A DNA stretch of 64,000 nucleotides from DATEPR01 sp036491115 (lineage in GTDB: Bacteria > Actinomycetota > Actinomycetes > Mycobacteriales > Pseudonocardiaceae): the NCBI GenBank assembly GCA_036491115.1, contig DASXCQ010000100.1, positions 1 to 64,000 of the forward strand, read 5' to 3'. The position numbers and the translations under genes were made by a program. The notes under the pieces are model-generated. The model was not told where the DNA came from, did not search any database, and saw nothing but the letters and a program-made list of their open reading frames with translations. Positions 10,283-19,705 of the stretch are shown one piece after another; the stretch's first letter is position 1; each line of letters begins with the position of its first letter.

Positions 10283-10711
10283 ATGATCATGCACAGGCTG
10301 GCCCGTCCGCTGCTCGCCTCCGTCTTCGTCGTCAGCGGGATCGACATCCTGCGGAACCCGGAGGGCCGGATCAAGGTGGCCACACCGTTCCTGCAGTCCG
10401 CCATGGAGAAGGTGGGCGACTCGCTCCCGGACGGGGTGCCGACCGACCCGGAGACGCTGGTCAGGATCAGCGCCGGGGTGAAGCTGCTGGCCGGGATCGG
10501 CCTGGCGCTGGGCAAGTTCCCACGCCTGTCCGCGCTGGTGCTGGCCCTGGACCTGGTGCCGACCACGCTGGCCGCACACTCCTACTGGGAGCACGAGGAC
10601 CCGACCGCCAGGGGCGCGCAGCGCACTCACTTCCTGAAGAACGTCGGCCTGATCGGCGGCCTGCTGATCGCGGCGGCGTCCGGCGGCAAGGGCAAGCCCG
10701 CCGACGACTAA
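10283..10711 (+). CDS. DoxX-family membrane protein
   Basis: 142 residues with about four predicted membrane segments, starting RLARPLLASVFVVSGIDIL, a typical DoxX/SURF4-like opening. Other hydrophobic stretches lie around LVRISAGVKLLAGIGLALG, LSALVLALDLVPTTLAAH and the C-terminal GLIGGLLIAAAS. DoxX-like proteins of actinobacteria are linked to redox or thiol stress membrane complexes, but this copy has no neighbours that would fix its role. The ATG at 10283 has GGGAG upstream. It follows ftsY by 25 bp, and its TAA overlaps the stop of convergent rlmA. Confidence 0.82.
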   Translation: MIMHRLARPLLASVFVVSGIDILRNPEGRIKVATPFLQSAMEKVGDSLPDGVPTDPETLVRISAGVKLLAGIGLALGKFPRLSALVLALDLVPTTLAAHSYWEHEDPTARGAQRTHFLKNVGLIGGLLIAAASGGKGKPADD

Positions 10712-11547
10712 CGGGCCCGGTGGCGGGACACCACGAACGACGCGGTCACCGACCGCGCGTCGCCTGCCGGGACCGGCCGGGCGTGGTGTCCCGCCGGTCC
10801 CATCCCCACCACCCGCGCCACATCGGCGGGCGGCAACGTCATCGGGTAGCGCACCGGTGTGCTGTCCACCAGGTCGAACCGCTCGCCGAGGGCGTCGGCC
10901 AGACGTTCCGGCTTGCGCGGGTCGACCGTCAGCAGCCCGGCCGCCGTGCCCAGTTCGGCCAGGTGGTCGACGTCCGGCGTGACCACCACCAGCAGACCGC
11001 CCGGCCGCAGCACCCGGTGGAACTGCGGCCCGTTGCGCGGCGCGAACACGTCCAGCACCACGTCGGCGACCCCGTCGCGCACCGGCCACGGCCGCCACAC
11101 GTCCCAGCCCACCGCGCCCAGCCGGTCGTGCGCCCCGGCCGCTCTGCGCAGCGCGGCCGGTGACACGTCCAGCGCCAGCCCGGTCGCGGCGGGCGCCCGG
11201 TCCAGCACGGCGGCCAGGTAGTAGCCGGTGCCCGCGCCCGCCTCCACCACCAATCCCTCGGGTGCGCCGGCCAGGTCGGCGAGCCGCGTGGCCAGCGGCG
11301 CGTAGTGGCCGGCGGCCAGGAAGTCCGCCCGGTCGGCCACCATCGCGGCCGTGTCCGCCGAGCCCGCCCGCGCCGAGCCGATGCCGGCCAGCAGGTTCAC
11401 GTACCCCTGCCGGGCGATGTCGAACGAGTGGCCGCGCCCGCAGCGCAGCGCGGTGTCCTGCCGGGCCAGCCCGTCACCGCACACCGGGCAGGCCAGTGCC
11501 GCCACCACCCGCTCCGGCAGCCGGCCGTCGTTCGTCACGACCGGCAT
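10708..11547 (-). CDS. rlmA: 23S rRNA (guanine-N1) methyltransferase, RlmA family
   Basis: 279 residues. SAM-dependent methyltransferase of the RlmA(I)/RlmA(II) group, which modifies G745 or G748 in helix 35 of 23S rRNA; the RlmA(II) enzyme TlrB confers tylosin resistance. An N-terminal zinc finger is visible (CPVC at 20-23, then C36 and H40 in CGRGHSFD), followed by YVNLLAG and a Rossmann fold with VVEAGAGTGYYLAAVL and LRPGGLLVVVTP. Which of the two guanines is methylated cannot be told from sequence. The ATG at 11547 has GAGG directly against it; a GTG at 11538 has better spacing and may be the true start. Its stop overlaps the DoxX gene's stop by 4 bp. Confidence 0.85.
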   Translation of the reverse strand: MPVVTNDGRLPERVVAALACPVCGDGLARQDTALRCGRGHSFDIARQGYVNLLAGIGSARAGSADTAAMVADRADFLAAGHYAPLATRLADLAGAPEGLVVEAGAGTGYYLAAVLDRAPAATGLALDVSPAALRRAAGAHDRLGAVGWDVWRPWPVRDGVADVVLDVFAPRNGPQFHRVLRPGGLLVVVTPDVDHLAELGTAAGLLTVDPRKPERLADALGERFDLVDSTPVRYPMTLPPADVARVVGMGPAGHHARPVPAGDARSVTASFVVSRHRAR

Positions 11548-11638
11548 CCTCGCCGATCGGACGATTCGGCGATCACGCGGTCACGTGACGTGGCCGATCC
11601 GTCACCGAAATATGGAAGTAACACCAGCCCGTGCACAG

Positions 11639-11654
11639 TTCACCGCCCGGAAAC
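11639..11654 (+). promoter_or_regulatory. Candidate GlnR half-site upstream of amt
   Basis: TTCAC-N6-GAAAC at 71-86 bp before the amt start matches one a-b unit of the actinobacterial GlnR box (GTnAC-N6-GAAAC) with one mismatch. Upstream GTCAC (11601) and GTAAC (11618) could be further, weaker elements. GlnR control of amt-glnK-glnD is established in Streptomyces; here it is inferred from the site and operon. Confidence 0.45.
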
Positions 11655-11724
11655 GTTTGACGCGTTCGGGTGAAACAGCGGGTCCCGATGCTTGCCGGCA
11701 ATCCGGTCTGCACAGGAGGACGTC

Positions 11725-13071
11725 GTGAACCCTGGAGATACCGCCTGGGTACTGGCCAGCGCCGCGCTGGTCATGCTGATGACACCCGGGCTCGCCTTCT
11801 TCTACGGCGGCATGGTGAGTTCCAAGAGCGTGCTGAACATGCTCATGATGAACTTCATCACGCTGGGCGTAGTCGGCATTCTGTGGCTGCTCTACGGCTA
11901 CAGCATGTCGTTCGGCAGTGAGGGCGGCGGTGGCTTCATCGCCGGCTTCCACAACGCGCTGCTGTCCAACACCGTCGGGACGCTCGCCGGCCCCAAGGGC
12001 GACATGATTCCCACGCTGGCGTTCGTCATGTTCCAGCTGATGTTCGCGGTGATCACCCCGGCGCTGATCTCCGGATCGATCGCCGACCGGACGAAGTTCT
12101 GGTCGTGGGTGCTGTTCGTCGCGTTGTGGGTCACGATCGTGTACTTCCCGGTCGCCCACTGGGTGTTCGACTTCAGCGGCTTCACCGGCCCGAACTCGGT
12201 CGGCGGCTGGATCGCCAACCAGCTCAAGGCATTCGACTTCGCAGGCGGTACCGCGGTGCACATCAACGCGGGTGCGGCGGGCTTGGCGCTCGCGCTGGTG
12301 TTGGGCAAGCGCAAGTCGTTCCCGCGCAGCATTCCCCGCCCGCACAACGTCCCGCACGTGCTGCTCGGCGCCGCGTTGCTGTGGTTCGGCTGGTACGGCT
12401 TCAACGCTGGTTCCGCCCTGGCCGCCGGTGACCTCGCCTCGGTCGCGTTCACCACGACCACCGTCGCCACGGCAGCGGCGCTGATCGGCTGGATCGTGGT
12501 GGAACAGTTCCGGGACGGGAAGCCCACAACACTGGGCGCCGCGTCCGGTGCGGTCGCCGGCCTGGTCGCGATCACCCCGGCGTGTGGTTACGTCGACCCG
12601 ATGGGCGCCCTGGTCATCGGTATCGCGGCCGGCGTGATCTGCGCGCTGTGCACCGGCATCAAGTTCCGCCTCGGCTTCGACGACTCGCTGGACGTGGTGG
12701 CCGTCCACCTCATCGGCGGCATCGTCGGCACCCTGCTGATCGGCTTCTTCGCCACCGGTTCGGTCAACTCGGCGGGCGGTGACGGGTTGTTCCACGGCGG
12801 CGGCTGGGGCCAGTTGGGCAAACAGGCCATAGCGGCGGGCGCCGTGCTCGGCTACTCGTTCGTGTGCGCCCTGATTCTCGGCTGGATCATCAACAAGACC
12901 GTCGGCTTCCGCGTCAGCCCCGAGGCCGAGATGGCCGGCATCGACGAGTCGGAGCACGCGGAGACCGCATACGAGTTCACCGGCCCGACCGGCCACCGGA
13001 GCGTCCTGGACACTGCGACACAGTCCGTTCCCGCCACCCCGGCGGCAGCAGTGAAGGGGAGTGCGTCATGA
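11725..13071 (+). CDS. amt: Ammonium transporter Amt
   Basis: 448 residues, integral membrane protein with eleven expected helices, forming a trimeric ammonium channel. Family marks: GLAFFYGGMV near the N-terminus, the ammonium-site regions GSIADR and YFPVAHWVF, the conserved DFAGGTAVHINAG with the pore His, and the second pore His in DVVAVHLIGGIVGTLL. The GTG start at 11725 has a perfect AGGAGG 5 nt upstream; an in-frame ATG at 11692 lacks one. The C-terminal cytoplasmic tail after about 400 is the part that GlnK contacts. First gene of amt-glnB-glnD, overlapping glnB by ATGA. Confidence 0.97.
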   Translation: MNPGDTAWVLASAALVMLMTPGLAFFYGGMVSSKSVLNMLMMNFITLGVVGILWLLYGYSMSFGSEGGGGFIAGFHNALLSNTVGTLAGPKGDMIPTLAFVMFQLMFAVITPALISGSIADRTKFWSWVLFVALWVTIVYFPVAHWVFDFSGFTGPNSVGGWIANQLKAFDFAGGTAVHINAGAAGLALALVLGKRKSFPRSIPRPHNVPHVLLGAALLWFGWYGFNAGSALAAGDLASVAFTTTTVATAAALIGWIVVEQFRDGKPTTLGAASGAVAGLVAITPACGYVDPMGALVIGIAAGVICALCTGIKFRLGFDDSLDVVAVHLIGGIVGTLLIGFFATGSVNSAGGDGLFHGGGWGQLGKQAIAAGAVLGYSFVCALILGWIINKTVGFRVSPEAEMAGIDESEHAETAYEFTGPTGHRSVLDTATQSVPATPAAAVKGSAS

Positions 13072-13406
13072 GGCTGGTCACCGCGATCGTCAAGCCGTTC
13101 ACGCTGGACGACGTGAAGGCGGCCCTGGAACAGCTCGGCCTGCTGGGCATGACGGTGAGCGAGGTCCGGGGCTACGGCCGGCAGAAGGGCCACACCGAGG
13201 TCTACCGAGGTGCCGAGTACCAGGTGGACTTCGTGGCGAAGCTCAAGGTCGAGGTGCTCGTCGACGAGGACATGGCCGACCGGGCCGTGGAGGCCGTGGT
13301 CAAGGCCGCCCGGACCGGCCGGATCGGCGACGGCAAGGTGTGGGTCACGCCGGTGGACACCGTGGTGCGGGTGCGCACCGGCGAGCGGGGCGTCGACGCG
13401 CTGTGA
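13068..13406 (+). CDS. glnB: PII nitrogen regulatory protein GlnB/GlnK
   Basis: 112 residues, the usual PII length. A trimeric sensor of ATP, ADP and 2-oxoglutarate that blocks Amt when nitrogen is sufficient. Starts MRLVTAIVKPFTLDDV; the T-loop has GRQKGHTEVYRGAEY with Tyr51, the residue adenylylated in actinobacteria. The C-terminal signature TGRIGDGKVWVTPV is present. The ATG overlaps the amt stop (ATGA), and its own stop overlaps the GTG of glnD, so the three genes are translationally coupled. Linkage to amt argues for the GlnK name. Confidence 0.96.
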   Translation: MRLVTAIVKPFTLDDVKAALEQLGLLGMTVSEVRGYGRQKGHTEVYRGAEYQVDFVAKLKVEVLVDEDMADRAVEAVVKAARTGRIGDGKVWVTPVDTVVRVRTGERGVDAL

Positions 13407-15760
13407 CGTCCGCGCAGCGGCAACCGGAACCAGGGCGGTCCACCCAGGACCTGCTCTGGGCCCGGGACGTCCTGATCAACCCGCTCGTGGGTCGGCGTCG
13501 CCTGGTCGGCGCCGACCTGCGGGCGGCTCTCGTCGATCTGCACGACTTCTGGCTGGCCGGTCACGCGGCTGCCGCCGGACTGGGCGCCCCCGGGATCGCC
13601 CTGGTGGCGGTCGGCGCGCTGGGCAGGCGGGAGTTGGTGCCGTACTCCGATCTGGACCTGGTGCTGGTGCACGAGGGCACCGAGTCGGTCGCCGGACTCG
13701 CCGAGGGGCTCTGGTATCCGCTGTGGGACGCCGGTATCGGTCTGGACCACTCGGTCCGGACGGTCCGCGAGTCGCTCCGCGTCGCCGCCGACGACCTGCG
13801 GGCCGCGCTCGGCCTGCTGGAGGTCCGCTACCTGGCCGGTGACACCGAGGTGGCCGAGCGGCTGGCGGGTTCCGCGCGCCAGGCGTGGCGCGCGTCGGCC
13901 CGGTCCCGGATCGACCAGTTGGCCGCGGGCGCCGAGGAACGTTGGGAACGCGGCGGCGAGGTCGCGCAGCGGGCCGAACCCGACATCAAGCACGGCAGAG
14001 GGGGTCTGCGCGACATCCAGGTGCTGGACGCCCTGGCCACCGCCCAACTGGTCGACCGCCCAGGCTCGGACGTCGAGGAGTCGAGGCAGCTCCTCCTCGA
14101 CGTCCGTACTGAACTGCGCCGGGTAGCCGGTCGGCCGAGGGACATCCTGCGTGCCCAGGACGGCGACGAGGTGGCCACGTCCCTGGGCATGGCCGACCGG
14201 TTCGCCCTGGCCGGCGCGCTGTCCTCGGCCGGGCGATCCGTCGCCTACGCGCTCGACGTGGCCATCCGCACGGTCCGCTCGGCGGCCCCGCGCCGTGCGA
14301 TGAGCCTGCGCCGTGGTCCGGTCCGCACCCCGCTCGCGGAGGGTGTGGTCCTGCACGGCACAGAGGTGGCGTTGGCCCGTGACGCCGACCCGGCCCGTGA
14401 CCCGGCGCTGCTGTTGCGCCTGGCCGCGGCGGCGGCACGGGCCAACGCCCCCGTCGCGGCGGGCACGATGACCCGACTGGCCGAGCGCGCCCCCGAACTG
14501 CGCCGCCCGTGGCCGTCCGGCGCGCTGGATGCCCTGTTCAGCCTGCTGGCCGCCGGCCCTGGCCTGGTCGACGTGGTGGAGGCGTTCGACAGAACCGGCC
14601 TGTGGGGCAGGCTGTTCCCCGAGTGGGGCGCCGTCCGCGACCTGCCGCCGAGGGACTCGGTCCACCTGTGGACGGTCGACCGGCATTTGGTCCAGACCAC
14701 TGTCCGTGCGGCCACGTTGGCCACCACGGTGGACAGGCCGGACCTGTTGCTGCTCGGCGCCCTGCTGCACGACATCGGCAAGGGCAGGGACAAGGACCAT
14801 TCGGTGGTCGGCGCGGCACTGGCCGCCCAGATCGGTTTCCGGATCGGCCTGTCCGAAGCCGACACGGCAACGTTGTCGTCCTTGGCCCGCCACCACCTGC
14901 TGCTACCGCACACGGCGACCCGACGGGACGTCAACGACCCGGCCACGGTGCTCCGGGTCACCGAGACCCTGGGCAACGACCGGGTGCTGCTGGACCTGTT
15001 GGCCGCCCTGACCGAGGCGGACAGCAGAGCGACCGGCCCCGGCGTGTGGACACCGTGGCGGTCGTCGCTGGTCGCGGAACTGGTCGAAGCGTGCCGAGCG
15101 GTGCTGGCCGGCGAGCCCCCACCCGGCCCGGTCCCACTGGACGCCGACCAGGTCGCCCTGGCAGTGGCGGCAGCGTCATCCGGCCGCCCAGGAGTGCTGG
15201 TCGTCGCGCTGGCCGTGCCGCACACGGCCGAGATCACCATGGTCGCCGCGGACCGGGCGGGCCTGTTGGCCAGGGCGGCCGGGGTGCTGGCGCTGAACTC
15301 GCTGGACGTGCACGCGGCCACGATGGGCAGCCACGGCGGGGTGGCGGTGGACGTGTTCCGGGTGTCGCCGCGGTTCGGTGAGCTGCCCGATCCGGCGCTG
15401 CTGCGGGAGCAGTTGGCCAGGGCGGTGGACGGCTCGCTGCCGTTGGCGGTGCGGTTGGACGCGAAGGAACGGGACTACGCGGTGGTGGCCGGCGAGACGG
15501 CCAGGCCGCGGGTGGTGTGGTTCGACGACGAGGCCACCGGGGCGGTGGTGCTGGAGTTGCGGGCCAGCGACCGGATCGGGTTGCTGTACCGGGTCGCGTC
15601 GGCGCTGGAGGCGTGCGCGGCGGACGTCCGGTGGGCGAGGCTGTCGACACCCGGTGCGACGGCGGTGGCGTCCTTCTGCCTGACCGCGCCCAACGGCGAG
15701 CCGGCGCCGGCGGTTGAGCGGCGGCGCATCGAGTCCGCGGTCCTGGCGGCGGCGGGCTGA
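13403..15760 (+). CDS. glnD: PII uridylyl/adenylyltransferase GlnD
   Basis: 785 residues. Bifunctional enzyme that adds a nucleotide to the PII T-loop Tyr under nitrogen limitation (adenylyl rather than uridylyl in characterised actinobacteria) and removes it through an HD domain. The nucleotidyltransferase motif is GALGRRELVPYSDLD at 71-85, with Ala replacing the usual second Gly. The HD dyad is H456-D457 in LLHDIGKGRDKDHS. Two C-terminal ACT domains that sense glutamine start around EITMVAADRAG and VVLELRASDRIGLLYRV. The GTG at 13403 overlaps the glnB stop (GTGA). Confidence 0.95.
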   Translation: MTSAQRQPEPGRSTQDLLWARDVLINPLVGRRRLVGADLRAALVDLHDFWLAGHAAAAGLGAPGIALVAVGALGRRELVPYSDLDLVLVHEGTESVAGLAEGLWYPLWDAGIGLDHSVRTVRESLRVAADDLRAALGLLEVRYLAGDTEVAERLAGSARQAWRASARSRIDQLAAGAEERWERGGEVAQRAEPDIKHGRGGLRDIQVLDALATAQLVDRPGSDVEESRQLLLDVRTELRRVAGRPRDILRAQDGDEVATSLGMADRFALAGALSSAGRSVAYALDVAIRTVRSAAPRRAMSLRRGPVRTPLAEGVVLHGTEVALARDADPARDPALLLRLAAAAARANAPVAAGTMTRLAERAPELRRPWPSGALDALFSLLAAGPGLVDVVEAFDRTGLWGRLFPEWGAVRDLPPRDSVHLWTVDRHLVQTTVRAATLATTVDRPDLLLLGALLHDIGKGRDKDHSVVGAALAAQIGFRIGLSEADTATLSSLARHHLLLPHTATRRDVNDPATVLRVTETLGNDRVLLDLLAALTEADSRATGPGVWTPWRSSLVAELVEACRAVLAGEPPPGPVPLDADQVALAVAAASSGRPGVLVVALAVPHTAEITMVAADRAGLLARAAGVLALNSLDVHAATMGSHGGVAVDVFRVSPRFGELPDPALLREQLARAVDGSLPLAVRLDAKERDYAVVAGETARPRVVWFDDEATGAVVLELRASDRIGLLYRVASALEACAADVRWARLSTPGATAVASFCLTAPNGEPAPAVERRRIESAVLAAAG

Positions 15761-16232
15761 ATCTTTTTCGCAGTTTTTGCGCGACTCGCGTCATGCCCGA
15801 GTGGGGCCTACGTCACATCCTCGAGCAGTTGGTTTCCGTAGCACTACGCAGTCCCCACCGGGGCGTTCACGCTGCCCCGACACGCGAAGGATCGGCAGGA
15901 TCGGCCCTGCGACATGAAGGGAGTTCACGACGGAACCGGCGTGGCGCCCGTCCTGGGGGTCGGGCGGCGGGTCCGTGGTTGTTCTCGGTCGCGCGTGCGC
16001 TGTCCGGGGCGGTCCGTTCGGATCGCCCCAGGGCGGCAACGTGGCCGAGTCCTCCGCCGAACGGCCGATCCACCCAGCCACCTGCCGCATCGCCCACGCC
16101 GAACAACCGGGCCAACCAGACCGACCACCCGACCCCTGACCACGTCGAACGAACGCCACCACCCCCATCCCTCCCACACAGCGGCTAACCTGGCAGGCGG
16201 ATCACCTAATCGACCCGCTGGAGCCACTCCCC
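15761..16232. other. 472-bp intergenic region before ffh, no gene recognised
   Basis: No reading frame with convincing codon use or family resemblance was found. It opens with two T-rich patches (ATCTTTTTC, GTTTTTG) just after glnD that may help termination, although no strong hairpin precedes them. A small hairpin GGGGC-GTTCACGCT-GCCCC lies near 15862. Toward the end, TAACCT at 16186-16191 is a plausible -10 for ffh, about 40 bp before its start. The middle is C/A-rich on the plus strand, unlike the flanking genes. Confidence 0.5.
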
Positions 16233-17765
16233 GTGTTCGACACCCTTTCCGACCGGCTCACGTCCGTCCTGCAGAACCTGCGCGGCAAGGGCCGGCTCAG
16301 CGACGCGGACATCGACGCGACCGCACGCGAGATCCGCATCGCCCTGCTCGAGGCCGACGTGGCGCTCCCCGTCGTGCGCACCTTCATCGCCGGCATCAAG
16401 GAGCGGGCGAAGGGCGCCGAGGTCTCCGAGGCGCTCAATCCCGCCCAGCAGGTCGTCAAGATCGTCAACGAGGAGCTCATCGGCATCCTCGGCGGGGAGA
16501 CCCGCAGGCTGAACCTGGCGAAGAACCCGCCGACGGTGATCATGCTCGCCGGCCTCCAGGGTTCCGGCAAGACGACGCTCGCCGGCAAGCTCGCCCGCTG
16601 GCTGCGCGGCCAGGGCCACACGCCGCTGCTCATCGCCGCCGACCTCCAACGCCCGAACGCGGTCACCCAGCTCCAGGTGGTCGGCGAGCGCGCGGGCGTG
16701 CCGGTGTTCGCGCCGGAGCCGGGCAACGGCGTGGGCGACCCGGTCGACGTGTCGCGGCGCGGTGTCGAGGAAGCCACACGGGCGCAACACGACATCGTGA
16801 TCGTCGACACCGCGGGCCGGCTGGGCATCGACGAGGAGCTGATGCGCCAGGCCAAGGACATCCGCACCGCGGTGCAGCCGGACGAGGTCCTGTTCGTCGT
16901 CGACGCCATGATCGGCCAGGACGCGGTCAACACGGCCGAGGCGTTCCGGGACGGCGTCGGCTTCAGCGGTGTCGTCCTCACCAAGCTGGACGGCGATGCC
17001 CGGGGTGGCGCCGCGCTGTCCGTCCGGGAGATCACCGGCCAGCCGATCCTGTTCGCGTCCAACGGTGAGAAGCTGGAGGACTTCGACGTCTTCCACCCGG
17101 ACCGGATGGCCGGCCGCATCCTCGGCATGGGCGACGTGCTCACCCTGATCGAGCAGGCCGAGCAGGCGATGGACGCCAAGCAGGCCGAGGCGACCGCCGC
17201 CAAGATCGGCTCCGGCGAGCTGACCCTGGAGGACTTCCTGCAGCAGATGCAGGCGGTCCGCCGGATGGGTCCGATCGCGAACATCCTCGGCATGCTGCCC
17301 GGCGCCGGCCAGATCAAGGACCAGCTCGACCAGTTCGACGAGAAGAGCCTGGACCGGGTGCAGGCGATCATCCGCGGCATGACCCCGGGTGAGCGGACCG
17401 ATCCCAAGATCATCAACGCGTCCCGCAGGCTGCGTATCGCGCGGGGTTCGGGCGTCGAGGTCCGGGAGATCAACGACCTGGTCAACCGGTTCTTCGAGGC
17501 CCGCAAGATGATGCAGCAGATGGCCGGTCGATTCGGCCTGCCCGGCGGGCGCCCCAAGGCCACGAAGAAGGGCAAGAAAGGCAAGAAGGGCAAGGGCCGC
17601 GGCCCGACACAGCCGAAGGTGCGCGGCGGTTTCCCCGCCGGCATGCCCGACCTGTCGAAGATGCCGCCCGGCCTGGACGAACTGCCGCCGGGGCTGGCCG
17701 GTCTCGACCAGTTGCCCGCCGGTTTCGACCCGTCGAAGTTGAATTTCGACAAGAAGAAGAAGTGA
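16233..17765 (+). CDS. ffh: Signal recognition particle protein Ffh
   Basis: 510 residues. The SRP54 GTPase that, with 4.5S RNA, binds signal sequences emerging from the ribosome and delivers them to FtsY. N domain at 1-90; G domain with GLQGSGKTT at 107-115, VDTAGRLGID and LTKLDGDARGG; methionine-rich M domain with FLQQMQAVRRMGPIANILGMLPG. The C-terminal ~70 residues are a Lys/Gly then Pro/Gly/Leu-rich tail (GKKGKKGKGRGP, ending DKKKK), longer than in E. coli. GTG start with GGAG upstream. Confidence 0.97.
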   Translation: MFDTLSDRLTSVLQNLRGKGRLSDADIDATAREIRIALLEADVALPVVRTFIAGIKERAKGAEVSEALNPAQQVVKIVNEELIGILGGETRRLNLAKNPPTVIMLAGLQGSGKTTLAGKLARWLRGQGHTPLLIAADLQRPNAVTQLQVVGERAGVPVFAPEPGNGVGDPVDVSRRGVEEATRAQHDIVIVDTAGRLGIDEELMRQAKDIRTAVQPDEVLFVVDAMIGQDAVNTAEAFRDGVGFSGVVLTKLDGDARGGAALSVREITGQPILFASNGEKLEDFDVFHPDRMAGRILGMGDVLTLIEQAEQAMDAKQAEATAAKIGSGELTLEDFLQQMQAVRRMGPIANILGMLPGAGQIKDQLDQFDEKSLDRVQAIIRGMTPGERTDPKIINASRRLRIARGSGVEVREINDLVNRFFEARKMMQQMAGRFGLPGGRPKATKKGKKGKKGKGRGPTQPKVRGGFPAGMPDLSKMPPGLDELPPGLAGLDQLPAGFDPSKLNFDKKKK

Positions 17766-18835
17766 CCGCACTGCACCTGCGCGGCGTCGTCCTGCCCGAT
17801 GACGAACCGCGTGACCTGTGGGTGGTCAACGGTCGGGTGCGTACCACCGAGGTGCCGGGCGCCCGCACCGTGTTCGACGGCGGCTACCTCGTCCCCGGCC
17901 TGGTGGACGCGCACTGTCATGTCGGCGTCGGCCCACAGGGCCCGGTCGACCTGGATGAGGCCACCGCCCAGGCGGAGACCGAGCGGGACGCGGGCGCCCT
18001 GCTGCTGCGCGACTGCGGCTCCCCGCTGGACACCCGCCCGCTGCAGGAACGGCTGGACCTGCCCAGGATCATCCGCGCCGGCCGGCACCTGTCCCGCCCG
18101 AAGCGCTACCTCCCGCATCTGGGCATCGAACTCGAGGACCCGGCCCTGTTGCCGGCCGCCGTTGTCGAGCAGGCCGAGCACGGCGACGGTTGGGTCAAGC
18201 TGATCGGCGACTGGATCGACCGGACGGTCGGCGACCTGGCTCCGCTGTGGCCGGACGACATCCTCGTCGAGGCGATCGAGGCGGCCCACCGTGCCGGCGC
18301 CAGGGTCACCGCGCACGTGTTCGGCGAGGACGCCCTGCCGGGCCTGGTCGACGCCGGTATCGACTGCCTGGAGCACGGCCCCGGCCTGTCCGGCGACGTG
18401 ATCGACAAGATGGCCGGGCGCGGCACCGCCCTCGTGCCGACGTTGATCAACGTCGAGAACTTCCCCGGTATCGCCGACGCCGCGTCGAAATACCCGGTGT
18501 ACGCCAAGCACATGCGCGCACTGCACGGCCGTGCGCGGGAGGTGGTCGGCGCCGCGGCCGAGGCAGGCGTGCCGATCTACGCGGGCACCGACGCCGGTGG
18601 TGGCGTCCAACACGGCCGGATCGCCGCCGAGGTGATCGCGCTGCGCGATGCCGGCCTCGACCCGGCACGGGCGATCGGCGCCGCGTCGTGGGACGCTCGG
18701 GCGTGGCTGGGTTGGCAGTCCGTCGCCGACGGAGCGCCCGCCGATCTGGTCGGTTATCCGGCCGATCCGCGCACGAATCTTGAGGTACTGCACACGCCCG
18801 CCCGGATTCTGTTGCGCGGCAGGGTAGTTCGATAA
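17762..18835 (+). CDS. Amidohydrolase-family protein
   Basis: 357 residues, cytoplasmic, metal-dependent hydrolase of the imidazolonepropionase-like branch; substrate unknown. Metal ligands recognisable: HxH in VDAHCHVG (H51, H53), a candidate carboxylated Lys in GWVKLIGDW, His in VTAHVFGE, His in CLEHGPG, and Asp in GTDAGGG. A small N-terminal beta domain precedes the barrel (LHLRGVVLPDDEPRDLWVVNGRV) and resumes at the C-terminus (GAPADLVGYPADPRT...ILLRGRVVR), as usual. Its GTG overlaps the ffh stop (GTGA), so it is co-translated with ffh, though there is no obvious functional link. Confidence 0.88.
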   Translation: MTALHLRGVVLPDDEPRDLWVVNGRVRTTEVPGARTVFDGGYLVPGLVDAHCHVGVGPQGPVDLDEATAQAETERDAGALLLRDCGSPLDTRPLQERLDLPRIIRAGRHLSRPKRYLPHLGIELEDPALLPAAVVEQAEHGDGWVKLIGDWIDRTVGDLAPLWPDDILVEAIEAAHRAGARVTAHVFGEDALPGLVDAGIDCLEHGPGLSGDVIDKMAGRGTALVPTLINVENFPGIADAASKYPVYAKHMRALHGRAREVVGAAAEAGVPIYAGTDAGGGVQHGRIAAEVIALRDAGLDPARAIGAASWDARAWLGWQSVADGAPADLVGYPADPRTNLEVLHTPARILLRGRVVR

Positions 18836-18904
18836 CCGGGCCAGATCACCGCCAGCCGCCTATTGTCGGGACTCGACCGTTCCCGGCCGATCCCGGAGGC
18901 GCCC

Positions 18905-19705
18905 GTGACACCGCTGCGACAGCCGGACGACTCGTCCGGCGCCACCGCAGTTCCGCCGGGCTCGCCGCCATCGGCAATCACGGGTAATTCCGCCGACGAC
19001 GGAGCACCGCCCCACCGATGGGGTTTCGGTGCGTTTCTGCTCGCCGAAGCGGTGTTGTTGCTGTCCGCCGTGTTTCTGGCCGCGATTCTCGACCCGCATC
19101 CGCACGGCAACCAGATCACCGTCACCGACGAACTCGTCGGCACGATCGTGCCGACCGCCCTGGCCGCGGCGGCCGCCGTCCTGGCGACCGTGTTCCGGGG
19201 CAACGGACCGGTGATCGACCTGCGGCTGGCGTACCGGTGGGCGGACGTCAAGGTCGGCCTCAAACTCGGCGCCGCCGGTGTGGTGCTGACCATCGTGGCG
19301 GCGCTGATCTGGACCAGGGCGGTCGGCGCGGACGACGCGAGTTCCGCGATCAACACCGTGCTGGACGGCGGCCGGATGCCGATCACCGCCGCCGTCGTGA
19401 TTTTCATCTACGTCTGGCTGGTCGGGCCGATCTGCGAGGAGATCATCTTCCGCGGCCTGCTGTGGGGCGCGATCCAACGCCAGGACTGGGGCAGGTGGGC
19501 GGCGTTCGGCCTGAGTACCGCGATCTTCGCGGCCAGCCACCTGGAACCGATCCGGACGATTCTGCTGCTGGTCATCGCCGTGCCGATCGGACTGGCGCGC
19601 TTGATCACCGGCCGGCTGCCGGCCAGCATCGTGGCCCACCAGATGAACAACTTCCTGCCAGCACTGGCGACACTGCTGGTCGCGATCGGAGTGATGGCGA
19701 ATTGA
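18905..19705 (+). CDS. CPBP-family intramembrane metalloprotease
   Basis: 266 residues with several membrane segments. The start GTG at 18905 was chosen for the GGAGG 5 nt upstream; a TTG at 18863 is in frame. The family's active-site motifs are complete: EExxxR in CEEIIFRG (E178, E179, R183), a His in ASHLEP (H212), and HxxxN in HQMNN (H245, N249). Bacterial CPBP (CAAX/Abi) proteins range from CAAX-like proteases to bacteriocin self-immunity and signalling proteases. The target here is unknown. A hydrophilic Pro/Ser-rich N-terminus of about 38 residues precedes the first helix. Stop overlaps the TTG of pxpA (TTGA). Confidence 0.88.
   Translation: MTPLRQPDDSSGATAVPPGSPPSAITGNSADDGAPPHRWGFGAFLLAEAVLLLSAVFLAAILDPHPHGNQITVTDELVGTIVPTALAAAAAVLATVFRGNGPVIDLRLAYRWADVKVGLKLGAAGVVLTIVAALIWTRAVGADDASSAINTVLDGGRMPITAAVVIFIYVWLVGPICEEIIFRGLLWGAIQRQDWGRWAAFGLSTAIFAASHLEPIRTILLLVIAVPIGLARLITGRLPASIVAHQMNNFLPALATLLVAIGVMAN

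Noticed and set aside
15793..16188. 131-codon frame in the glnD-ffh gap
   Set aside because: Codon use lacks the strong third-position GC bias of neighbours, no ribosome-binding site and no family; overlaps several other open frames on both strands.
16202..18793. Long antisense frames over ffh and the amidohydrolase
   Set aside because: Ffh and amidohydrolase motifs on the plus strand are unambiguous; antisense products look like low-complexity shadow sequence.
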